Below are positions 23,801 to 33,364 of a stretch of 64,000 bases of DNA, piece after piece. Numbering within the stretch: position 1 is the first letter of the stretch; every line of letters begins with the position of its first letter. The stretch lies in the NCBI GenBank assembly GCA_911728455.2, contig OU452234.1, forward strand, positions 14,395,338 through 14,459,337. The letters are read 5' to 3'. A program made the translations under genes and the position numbers. The notes under the pieces are model-generated. The model was not told the DNA's origin. It did no database searches and worked only from the letters and a program-made list of their open reading frames with translations. This stretch comes from Marthasterias glacialis (lineage: Eukaryota; Echinodermata; Asteroidea; Forcipulatida; Asteriidae).

Positions 23801-24799
23801 ATGTAAACTTTTCGTCATAACTTCAAATGGTACAATGATTTGTGTGTATAAAAAAGAACGAAATAAAAACACTTTGTTTTGACTTCTCAACATGTTAAAA
23901 TAAATTTGTTTTGCAAGAGAAACAACAGACCACTTTATTGATTTATACTCAAAAATAAGTTTGCAAAAATGCATTTCTTCTTTGAATCAATTTGTTTCTA
24001 AAAGACAAAACAATAATTAGCCTAGTCATTTTTTAATGAATAATACCATCTAGGCAAAAATATTTTTTGTAATTGTGTAAATGCATGGTGCAATTTGCTA
24101 CAATATTAATCAGTCTTTTAATACAGACTGGAACAAATACAAAATAGATGGTTGATTCCTGACACATTTTGATGACTAAGTAAACATTTTCATTTATTTG
24201 TACAGAGTCTCAGAGAGATATTAAAAATTAATAACATTTGCAATATTGATAAAAATGTGTTTTATCTGATAACAATTGTATTTGTGACACAAATCAAATC
24301 GTTAAGAAATATTAACATGTTGTATTGAATAAACACAAACTTACAAATAGGAACTGATTTTGGGATATTTCTCACCTGTTTCTGTAGCACCTCGGCCAAA
24401 TTCGTCTTGAAGGCAGAGGAACAGAACACTGTAACAGCCAACCCATCCAACAATCATAAAAAACATCATGAATGTTGAAGCACACAAAACACAACCCCAA
24501 TATTTATGAAAGAAACACTTGAATTTCAATCTGGCAAGGGTTAGGCGTGTCGAGGGGTGTGTCTGTACAACAGCAGCGCCATCTTCTGGGGTGTTTGTAT
24601 CCAGACATTCTCGTTTTTGAAGGAGGTGACTGATGACATCGGGCTGGTGTGGGGCTCGAAGTACCGGGCTAAGACGGTCGTAGCCCGGTGGTGAAGACGC
24701 AAGGCTCTGGTGGTTTCCATTATGGGTGACTGGTGCGTTTTCGGGGGATGCAGTCTTGGAGCTACCACCACCAGCTTGCATTTGGCACGGAGCACACAT
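11581..24799 (-). CDS. SLC16 / monocarboxylate-transporter-like MFS protein, six coding exons
   Basis: Coding exons, 5' to 3': 24799-24376, 19583-19287, 17998-17658, 15351-15126, 13009-12866, 11804-11581. All introns are GT-AG, the phases close, and the product is 551 aa. A long Ser/Pro-rich cytosolic N-tail (about 1-98) precedes TM1 (about 101-130). TM2-6 follow, with SLC16-like features: a GxxWNLxFK stretch in TM4, RATSF.LTGSTAGG and GWRMTCRISSG before TM6. A charged loop of about 65 residues separates the two halves, and a second set of six helices follows, with the C-tail ending TTV. The family moves monocarboxylates, aromatic amino acids or related solutes across the plasma membrane. The substrate here is unknown, because the usual [D/E]G[G/S][W/F][G/A]W motif before TM1 is replaced by KYWGCVLC. 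I start at the ATG at 24799. The GTG 12 bases upstream is not a normal start, and no 5' non-coding exon could be proved. Confidence 0.88.
11820..12660. other. Transporter intron 5, purine-rich, nothing coding
   Basis: A-rich sequence with two similar words ('cttatttaacactag', 'tttatttaacatagag'). The open frame at 12350-12559 is short and has no recognisable domain. This may be an old repeat, but no second copy was identified. Confidence 0.4.
12683..12798. repeat. Short G-rich MITE with GGCGTAGC ends
   Basis: Ends CAGCGGCGTAGCAAGG and the complement of CAACGGCGTAGCAC, with a G-rich core of the 2655-2850 type. The flanks GATATAAC and GAAATAAG match at 6 of 8 positions, which would suit an 8-bp hAT-type duplication. 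Lies in transporter intron 5. Confidence 0.55.
12866..13009 (-). CDS. SLC16-like transporter, coding exon 5
   Basis: Residues 430-477, including PFPVGMEIFGPLKASQSS and the small-residue helix SAGIGTLIGGFIIG. The acceptor is gtttggtttag|GA; the donor is ATCG|GTAAGA, phase 1. Confidence 0.85.
13307..13686. repeat. MITE with TTAA duplication, CCAGTT ends
   Basis: TTAA at 13303-13306 and 13687-13690 flank CCAGTTGATGCC and its imperfect inverted counterpart CCAGTTCCTGC. Interior stretches ('tgacattttctcg', 'gaatctttgtcctcttgg') recur at 18722-19240. CC-starting ends plus TTAA would fit a piggyBac-type source. Confidence 0.6.
15070..15099 (+). repeat. Triplicated 10-bp repeat near a splice donor
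   Basis: Three tandem copies of caatccggtt, with a diverged fourth upstream, start 27 bases beyond the donor of transporter exon 4, inside intron 4. Confidence 0.7.
15126..15351 (-). CDS. SLC16-like transporter, coding exon 4
   Basis: Residues 355-429, TM8 to TM10, with GDKLPFRKVHLITG as the second-half equivalent of the RxGRR loop. The acceptor is gattttcag|GT; the donor is GTAG|GTACGT, phase 1. A 10-bp tandem repeat lies 27 bases past the donor. Confidence 0.85.
15838..16050. repeat. Foldback MITE, ACTAATCTGAGCAGC family
   Basis: Starts with cactaatctgagcagcgg and ends with the complement (cggctcggattagtct). The interior has 'gcgcgcatatgcaccaatcagc' and 'catggaggatttacagcgtg', also found inverted in the copy at 46303-46537. 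Lies in transporter intron 3. Confidence 0.65.
17658..17998 (-). CDS. SLC16-like transporter, coding exon 3
   Basis: Residues 241-354: the end of the N-terminal bundle (GWRMTCRISSG), the long Lys/Asp-rich central loop (KSPPKDKTNF to MPQKQKSLLR) and TM7 (LFGLACLAPAIGMGFY). The acceptor is catttccttgaag|GT; the donor is CCTC|GTAAGT, phase 0. Confidence 0.88.
18722..19240. repeat. Repeat related to the CCAGTT MITE
   Basis: Shares 'aaccagttg.tgcc.g.tg' at its start and 'gacattttctcg.....gaaa', 'gaatctttcttctcttggc' at its end with 13307-13686. The middle differs and the right terminus is unclear. Lies just upstream of transporter exon 2's 3' side. Confidence 0.45.
19287..19583 (-). CDS. SLC16-like transporter, coding exon 2
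   Basis: Residues 142-240, helices TM2 to TM5. The acceptor tatctcacccag|GT completes a glycine codon with exon 1. The donor is GCTG|GTAAGG, phase 1. It contains LADCFLRKLSHRT, which fills the position of the conserved loop 2-3 basic motif. Confidence 0.88.
20540..20562 (+). repeat. (CAGA)n microsatellite
   Basis: About five tandem cagacaga units in transporter intron 1. Confidence 0.7.
21547..21713. repeat. MITE, CAGGCCTTGA family, 6-bp duplication
   Basis: Inverted ends CAGGCCTTGAATTT and AAATTCAAGGCCTG, 167 bp, flanked by direct ctaatg at 21541-21546 and 21714-21719. Related copies: 1-167, 23012-23165, 29752-29930, 35702-35881, 38440-38600. Confidence 0.75.
22020..22560. other. Poly-A/poly-T-rich part of transporter intron 1
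   Basis: Many A and T homopolymer runs of 7-10 bases with little else. No repeat family or exon recognised. Confidence 0.4.
23012..23165. repeat. Diverged CAGGCCTTGA-family repeat
   Basis: Keeps the family interior ('gggcaccaagacattttc', 'ggcacctctgtgaggaaa', 'ttgtactggaac', 'gcaatgac') but has lost clear ends. Closest to 38440-38600. Confidence 0.5.
24376..24799 (-). CDS. SLC16-like transporter, coding exon 1
   Basis: Encodes residues 1-141: a Cys/Ser/Pro-rich cytosolic tail beginning MCAPCQMQAGGG, then TM1 (about 101-130). The donor reads ACAG|GTGAGA, phase 1. Confidence 0.85.
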
Positions 24800-25698
24800 T
24801 TTCAATGTCACCAGAGAAAATGTTCCTGTGCGGAATCGTAATTATATTACTATTAGTTTCCACAGCTTTTTTTTTTATTAGTCAGTGTGCAGCTGGAGCA
24901 GAAAGGGTAGACCTAGCGTCGTTCGGAACCGCCTCACCGTTTTTACAGAACGTGCAAACAGCGACTGTCTTTAACAATAAATGTTTACATCTGAGGTGCA
25001 AAGGATAACAACAGCATGGCAATTTTGCTTGAAACTTTATGATTTTCGCCGGGAATACATGAGTACACCTGTTTTCACTGTATCAGGCAGATGATGTGGC
25101 GCAGCGCGATCCGGGAAACCAGTTTTGTAAATTGTGCACACTGGGCGGCCGTCCTAAGTGATACTTTTTGTTGTTGTCAATCTCCTCTCAACGGATCCTG
25201 CGCCGTCGACCTCGCTCTCAAACATAAGACCGCCTTTGTGTTTGCGCAGACATCACGATTTCTCACTGTGCGCACGATTTGTACCCACTGGTGCCCTACT
25301 CATTTTTGCGGGTTTTAAACATAATGAGTGACAACCAGCTGGTTTTTTTTGCCAGACATCCGGGCACGGCACCGCTGAGACCGGTTTGAACCGCTCCGAT
25401 CTGGATTTTGCAATTCATGAATGGAAAGTAACCAACGGTACTCGTGAACTGAGGGCGTCTCGGTTTTCACAAAGAAACACATAAGATATGTGCGGTCTCG
25501 GTTTCTATGAGTTCCCAGTATTTCTGTAGTGATTTATATTGTGACATCAAACTTGGCTTGGCAAAAAGGTCGATTTGCGCTTAACATGCCCGATATGGGC
25601 AGAGGATCCCCCTAAAAGTAGCCTCAAAAGAATTCCAGAGCCCAGAACACGACATACTGCCAGTGCCACAAATCATATCGAGCACCAAATGACTTCAG

Positions 25699-26008
25699 AT
25701 CAGTGGTGTAACTAAGGGGGGGGCATATAAAAAATTACTGATGTCTGCCCCCCCCCCCCATTTGAAATCTTGACATTTTATATTAAAAATTACCAGGATA
25801 AAATGAGCTTTTATGTAGTATTTTCAATTTTGAACTATTTTTTATTATAATGTTGTTTTACCTCACGTCAGAAAAGCGCTGAAAAGGAACTTGGTTAGGA
25901 AAAATACAAACGGAAGCTACGGTTTAAATTGGGGTGGCCCCCTAGGAAAATAGTGCCAACCCCTCCCCCACCTTGTGCCCCCTAAACTTTGTTACGGCGC
26001 TGCTTCAG
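25699..26008. repeat. MITE with GGCGTAAC-type ends
   Basis: Left end CAGTGGTGTAACTAAGG with a G run; right end reads as the complement of AGCGCCGTAACAAAG. The interior is AT-rich and bounded by C and G runs. The ends resemble those at 12683-12798. Confidence 0.5.
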
Positions 26009-26536
26009 ATCGCAAATGCGAACCCTGCATGCTAGGGCATGGGGGGAAAATAATAAAGTTCAGACTCAGAGTTTTGCAAATAATTGTAACTGTTATGTGG
26101 TAATATTTTCCGTTGCTTATAGTGGCATTATAAATAGGCACTGACTCGAATCGGGGCTTGCTGCTGTTGGAGTTGTCAACAAGGCGTGTTTTTACGGTAG
26201 ACTGACTCTGCCATTGTAAAATAAAATGCAATCATCCATGAAGCCGGCCGAACCTTGCTTCGAGTCCTTGCTCTATTATGCTTCATAACGTTGCCAAATA
26301 ACTGCTCGTATTTTGTGCGCAGTGAGGTCGGTGTTTTGATGTAGACTTGTTAAAACTGGCATATTGTGTGGTAGTGCCTGGCTTTGTATATTATGGTTAT
26401 TAACTCTGCTTTTAAAATAAATATTATAACTGAAGTTTGACTATGAGCAAGGGACCGGGACATGTGTACAATAGAAACTGTGATGGCTGGATGTTATTAT
26501 TGATATTTTTGTAACAAGGCGTGTAATCCATTCATA

Positions 26537-26735
26537 GGGCCCAATTTCATAGCGCTGCTTCAGAAAATATTGCTTAAAATAATTTTCATGCTTAGTGAAA
26601 ATGAGCAGGATACCAGTCACAAAGTGTACATGTAGCGTGGTGTTTTGGCTGGTAATCTTAGTCTGGTAAGCATAATTTTTGAGTGTGCTTAGCTACTAAT
26701 TGTTTGTGCTTAAGCAGCTCTATGAAATTTGGCCC
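26537..26735. repeat. Foldback MITE, GGGCCCAATTTCATA family
   Basis: Ends gggcccaatttcatagcgct and agctctatgaaatttggccc. The interior ('aaaatgagcaggataccagt', 'ggctggtaatcttagtctgg') matches 263-449 in reverse. Confidence 0.75.
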
Positions 26736-28018
26736 GGCTGGTCGAATCCCACGAAAACCCAGATAGACGTCACGTTTAGTGCCCGTAGACAATTCTATTT
26801 CTAGCAAAGTCGAAGCCAGATGTGTACTGGCTTTTTTAACCTTTTCCTGTCCAGTTTTTAACATTATTGACTTATCTCTTTACTATTTCTCAACCGGCAA
26901 TTATGTAAAGCTGTCTTCTTTACATGATTGTGTGTTGCTCAGTTCTTGTTCCTTTGTATTTTCCCGCCCATTTATTCCCGGTGTGCAAATGCGAACCGTT
27001 TTTGCTTACATGAGTCACTGAAACTTCATTAATTTTTTTTCACAACTTTGTTTTTGTGCGTGGCGTGTGACATTGAAAACCTTAGCATCCAGATAGTAAT
27101 AATGTAATAATAAAATTATACCTGGGGAAGAGGACAATCACGGAATGAAGTTTGGGATTATGGCAATTAGTTTTAAAAAGAGAAAATCATCCTTTTTTTT
27201 TCTTCTTTCTTTTTTTCCCCTTCTTTTTGCTGATCATTATTTTTTTTTGTACGGTCTGAATTTAAATTTGTTTGAAAAGGCGTGGGCTAAGAAATCAGTC
27301 TCTGGGGCATTTTTTCCACAATTTTGAGTTTGTTATACAAAACAAAGTTGATAGCCCCGTGATTTGAACGTCAACAAAATAACAGGCTGTAAACTTAGGT
27401 CATTAACTATTTTTTTCAGCAGGAAGTTAACTTTAGCATTAACAGCGATGCTACAAAATTAGCTCATCTTGCACCATTATGTACGATTATATTGATTAGT
27501 GATAGTCTTTTATTTGTTTATATAGAGGGTAGGCCTACCCACAATTTTTGGGCACTCTTCTTAAAAAAAGTGTTTTGAAAATGTAAACATTTTGGTTACT
27601 TTTATCGTTATCTTTAGGTAGGACCTACACGGGGATCTGGAAAAGATTGGAACGGTGTGCAAAGAACAATCTGGAAGTTTTACTTGCATCCTCCATGCAT
27701 TAAGTAATTATAATAATGCTATAGGGGTCGTAAGGATTGGATTCAAAGGTTAAAATAATGAGGGCGCTGTCTGTCGGCCCACCTGTTGCGAACCAACTAC
27801 GTTGGTTATCAAACTTCCCATGCTGGTTAATCGCTTAAGCGGGTACCAATGAAAGGTATGACATAATAGCATAACAAGTTCGTCCATCGTCGTCACCAGG
27901 ATATCGTAAGCGGAAGTATTTCCACGACTGTGACGAGAAAAGAGGATGTAATATTTGCTGATTTTGTACGGAGACTGGACATAAACACAAGAAGAAGTGA
28001 ACATTTGTTACATCAAAG

Positions 28019-28069
28019 ATGGGGGGATCGCATAGTGTTTTCAATGAGGAAGAACTTGGTGATTATCAG
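28019..28069 (+). CDS. CIB1: CIB exon 1 (coding part)
   Basis: Encodes [17 protein letters not shown]. The start is fixed by the myristoylation motif. Donor CAG|GTAAAA, phase 0. Confidence 0.93.
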
Positions 28070-31000
28070 GTAAAAACTAAACGTTTTTGAGTCGAGCCTG
28101 AGTCGGGGACATGATTTACCGACCCCCGTCACGGTGGAAGTTGGAACGGCCACTCAAACACCCTTTTTGAGATTTTGACATTATCGACTGATAATGTCAA
28201 AATCTCAAAAAGGAGTTTAGCGCCTTAGTTACTGGGTCTAAACATGGTCTAACCTAGCCCTATAAACATTCCAATACGCTGGACTAGGGATTTTCTTTTG
28301 GCCCAACAAACGCTATTGCCCAAATTCAGACATCAACTTTCAAATCGAAACTTACATTGTTTTGCCAAAATGTTAGCAACGATGATCTTTTCATCATTGC
28401 GCAAGAGTCTCACGTACATAAAGTCTTTCGATCCGATGTATAATGACTTATTTTGGTGGAATTTTCGATAATTCTCAGAGCTGATATAGACACATCTCAT
28501 TCTCAACATCGTTGGAGCCATGATGGTTGCTGTTGCTCATGCGCGCTGTACAGCGCCATTGAGTGACTGTATGACTCGTACTCCTGTTCTAGTCTTTTTA
28601 GTTTCACCATGTTATGTATGTGTGTGTACTCATTTGTTGTGCTGTTGTTTGCCGAACGCAAACAGATGGTGTCACTCGCTCGTCTCTCTTCGGGTAAAAA
28701 AGAATTACTCTTCTTGCCCCAAGAGAGACGAGCGAGTGACTCCGTCTGTTTGCGTTTGGCGACGACAGCACGATGAACGTAGAACTACACACTTGTAGTG
28801 ACACGAAAAAGACTAGAACATAGTGCTGTACAGCGCGCATGCGCAACAGCAACCATCATGGCTTTGACGATGTTTAAATTTGTCTATATCGGCTCTGAGA
28901 TTTGTCTTAAAATTCCACCAAAATAGTCATTGTACCTCGGATCTAATGTACCTGAGACTCTCAAGCAATGATGAAGAGATCATCGATGGCAACATTTTGG
29001 CAAAACAATGTAAGTTTCTACGGAAGTGTATTCCCGCCACGTGAATAAAAATAATCTCACTCTTATCGTGTATGTACACGATGAAGTTATCGTGAACGTA
29101 CACGATAAGTTATGAATTATTTTGTATGTACACGATAACTTATCGTGTACACGTACATGATAAGTACACGATAAGTCCAAACTTATCGAGTACGTACAAT
29201 ATAAGTTATGGTGTACGTACATGATACCTTATCTTGTACGTACATGATGAGAGTGAGATTTTTTTTTACTCATGTGGCGGCATTATGCTTCTGTAAGTTT
29301 CAATGCGAAAGCCGATATCTGAATTTGGGCAATAGCGTTCTTAGGGCCAAGAAGCGGAGGTGGTCCAGCGTATTAGAACTATTTATGGGGCTAGATTACA
29401 CCATACACTGACGAAGTTGACTGACTGATTCAGCATACTGTCACCAAATACTCAGACTCAGTGTACAGATATACATCATCATGGATTGGTGGTTAAAAAA
29501 GAACGGAAAAATGTCTAGCTACTAAATTTAATTTACCCATTTATCTATTGAGCAGTATGACTGAGAATGAGTGACTCTGTGGATGATATGAATGAGGAAA
29601 AGATGCTGAATCCAGATGCCATCTAATAAGTCAAAATTTCAAAACAGGGAGTAGGCCTACAGCACCGTTACAAGTATTTTAATATTTACGTAGATGATAT
29701 TTGTTCGAGGTCATACAATCATAATGAGTGAAAAAGTGGCAGATGCATTCACAGGCCTCGATCTTAAGAAAAACGGGGGCAGGCCTTTGCTGGCCAGATC
29801 AGAGAAATTGTACGAGGGCATTCTGGCCAAGTTGGTAGTGACAGTGCAATTTTTCTGAAGGGCATGCTGGCCAACTCGACAGGGCATGAGGCTGAATGGC
29901 CTCGGTGGCCTCGGTTAAGATCAAGGCCTGCATTCAGCAGCTTTTCCAAGACAATGTGAAATATTTCATTGTGATGAGTGCTCAAGACCAACATTCTTTT
30001 GTATTTTGGTTGAGATTGAAGTAAATCTACTAGTTCACACCCAACAGCGAGATTGATGACCAGTTCCACATCCCACCATGCTATAGAAGTTGAACTTTCT
30101 ATTAATAGCATAACCTGGTCTTCACATTACATTGCTCTGTTCAGTATGACAACATTCCTAACACAGCAGGATGCCAGGATGTTTGGTCTGAAGTCAACCA
30201 GGCAAAGGGAGTTAATTTGACCTGAACATGTGGGGAAATAGTAATAATAGAGGTCCTTCATACACTGTACTGAAGTTGGTCTAAAGTTGGTCTTCTATTT
30301 TCCTTCCTCCATGGTCTTACTCAACTTAGACCGGTTCTGGTTTAACTCTTTTGTTATGGTCACCTTTTTCAGTATTCTTAATATTTTTTCCTTTTTCTTG
30401 ATCTTTCTAGGAGCTCACATTCTTCAGCAAGAAAGAAATTTTACAGTAAGTTACTGAAAAAAAGGCATGATTTAAAGGGGCTGTTTTGTCATAATTACAG
30501 CAGGCCTGTGGCTGTGCATAGAAAGATGAACTCCCACCCAGAATACTGTTCATGCGTGCGTTTTTGCAGTAAAATCACAAAGGGCGACGTTTTTGTCAAA
30601 CTGTGATGTGACCTGCTGCGTGCATACACGTGCGCGTAGCAGCTGGGTTATTCCAAGTACCGCCATAATCATAACGACACAGCCCCTTTAAGATAAAGAA
30701 GTTTGCATTGCTTCTTCATACACCTTTAAAATCCTTTCTTGAGTGTTGAACACAAGTTACACAACAGAACAGAAGGGTGCTGTTTGGTTTGGAGCATGGA
30801 GAATGCTAAATGTTTGCAAGTCCTCACTGATGAAATTCATGTCTGTATGGCAAATTGCAGCTTTCCCATTGGTTGGTCTATTGCAGTTTGCTAATTGCTC
30901 ATGTTACATGCTACATGTTGTGGCATGTTCATGTAGGGGGTTCAGGTTGGCTCAGTGGTTTCTTTCCCTGCCTTTCACCTCTGTGGACCCCGGTTCGAAT

Positions 31001-33331
31001 CCCGGACCGGAGCCCGGCATGTGGATTGGGTTTTCAGTCCCTACCTGATTCCGTGGGTTTTCCCCCATTTGGGGTTTTCCTCCCACTTCTAAAACTGAAT
31101 TTCTTCTCATTTCCTAATCACCATCCTGTAATTGGCGCTTGCGCTGTTGGATGTGTAATAAATAAATAAATGTTATGGCCAAGTGGTCAAGCGCACCGGA
31201 CTCAAGCTCTGGTGTTTCTGATCAGCAGAGAGTCGGGTTCGAGTCCCGGTCTTAACACTTGTGTCCTTAAGCAAGACACTTAACCATTATTGCTTCATCC
31301 TTTGGATGGGACGTAATGTAAAGGTCCCGTGGGTTGTGTAATGCATGTAAAAGAACCCAGTGACACTAAGGCCTATCGCTAAGAGAAGAGTTTTGCCGTG
31401 GTGTTTTTGGCAGTGGCTGCTGATTGCACCCTGTAAACCCATAAGGTGGTACATACATGTAATGTACATGTAAATGGGTCTCATAAATAATTCAAAAACT
31501 TCAAAAACCTGTCTAACAACTTGCGCTATGTAAGACTCTATTTTTGGTATTTTTTGTCCATCCCTAACATAGAGGGCGTACACACTGCAGTTGAAGATTA
31601 TGTGTGTTCTTGTTGTATTTCTCAAAAGATTTTCCTATGTCTTGATGGACATGAGATTTGACCCAATACAGGATTCTGCAGAGCCCCTGGGGGTGTGGTG
31701 TTAAACTGCCTAGCCTGTCGTTATGATTGTCTCATGTTTTTATTTCAGTGTACACAAGAGGTTCCATTTACTGGACCCAGATGCGGTGAGAGCCAATAAG
31801 AATGCAAGGCTGCCAATGGAAAAGATTCTGGAGCTTCCAGAACTAAAGGTAAAAATGGATATATTACAATTCATTTCCAAATTACGCTTATTTCCCCCCC
31901 CCAAAAAATTCTCCAGTAAGTTGTGCCTGAATTTTTTCCAGATTAAAGCCTTACAGTCTCAAATCCTTCTATATCCAATAGACCGATTCATTAAGCCCCG
32001 CCCCTAAACATATTGACCAATCACCGCATTGGCTACACCCCCACTCTACACGTGGGCAGCACAAAGTGCGTCTCTTCCATGCCACACTGCATGACATAAA
32101 CGCGCGCTATAAGTAAGCACACGCATGTTTACAATTTCCAAAAGGATTTTTATCGTGTCAGACTTTTGTCGGACTTTCGGTGGCGTAGCCAAGGCTGTGA
32201 TTGGTCAACATGTAAGGGGGCGGGGCTTAATGGATCGGCCTATTGCCACTTTAAAGGATTTTGAAAGACCAGGGCCAGTAGGCCCAAATGTAACAATTTG
32301 CTGATCACCGGGTCGGGCATTCCAGTTTTGTCCAAGTCTAAACAATTTTGAGAGGAGGATTATGGGAGGGTTGCGGCCACATGCAAGCAAAAATGTCTCG
32401 TCTACACCGGGTAAATTAATAACATTTTTAGGGACTGTGACATGTAGATTCCCCAAAGGACTATGGTACCACCCTTGTGCTAAACCAAAAGATGCTTCGA
32501 AATTTAACAGCAAACATCCGATGACACATAGTACACTGTAGTAGAAACTCCCAAGGATATTAAGCAATTACCCAGAGAGTAAGTTCCAATAACAAAATAT
32601 GTACACTGTAACTTGGGGGTTGTGTGGTGCAAAGTGTGCTTGCACCTGTTGTCATTTTGCCGTAAACAAAAATAGGAAAATTGAGTCCTGATTTACAAAG
32701 CATTACAAATGTAGCTCTAGAGTAGCTTAAAGCACAAAAAAATGGTATCCACAATTTATACATGTATGACATATGAAATAACAAGCCTGTGAAAGTTTAA
32801 AGGTGTAATACAGGATTGGTATTCATCAACAAAAGTTTTGATTGAAGTATCAGTCTGAAAGCTTACTGATTATGAAGTTCATACCAGTTCCAATCTTCCA
32901 TAGAAATAATGCTGGCTGAAATACTTCCAAAGTCGAGAAAATCGAATTTGAAGACGCCAATTTTAGTTTCAGTTGTAGCAATCAAAGTTAAGGACATTGT
33001 GTTTATATGCTAACGCTGGAAAAGTGTGAGCAGTTTTTCACTATTTTCTCTGGACTCGGACGACGGATTGAGCCCAAATTTTCACTGTTTTTGTTTTTTT
33101 TGTATATATTGAATCCCACAAAGTAAAAACACTACTGTATTTCACCTTTAATCTCAATCAGCCATTGGAGTTTCAAGAAAAAAATTATAGTTTTATGATA
33201 TCGTTTAGCTAAGTCAAGACACAAGCTTTAACATGATATAGAATTTATCTTATAATGATAATTCAAAGAACGGCATTTTGTGCGCAGAAAAGTCATGTGG
33301 TTAAGTTAGTAGGGTTTTGGTGGAAATAAAG

Positions 33332-33364
<33 letters not shown>

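Larger units (their letters stand above)
24800..28018. other. Intergenic region between divergent transporter and CIB genes
   Basis: About 3.2 kb between the two start codons, which must contain both promoters. No TATA box or CpG-dense patch is obvious. It holds a GGGCCC MITE, a GGCGTAAC-type repeat and poly-T tracts. No additional gene is supported. Confidence 0.5.
28244..29405. repeat. Large near loop-free inverted duplication
   Basis: The left arm (28244 to about 28703) and right arm (about 28704-29405) are complementary along their whole length: for example 'atgg.tctagccc.ataaa' at the outer ends, 'acgctattgcccaaattcag', 'ggcaaaacaatgtaagtttc', 'cgcgctgtacagc', 'gtctctcttgggg'. The centre is a tight palindrome with almost no spacer. 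The right arm is interrupted by a 277-bp MITE (29019-29295). It lies wholly in CIB intron 1, so CIB pre-mRNA would carry a long dsRNA hairpin. Confidence 0.85.

Noticed and set aside
24376-28521. Splicing of the palindrome exon to the transporter's first coding exon
   Set aside because: Using the acceptor candidate just upstream of 24799 (ttccgcacag) the junction codon becomes TGA.
28520-28852. Overlapping ORFs on both strands with similar peptides
   Set aside because: The similarity comes from the palindrome arms being complements of one another.
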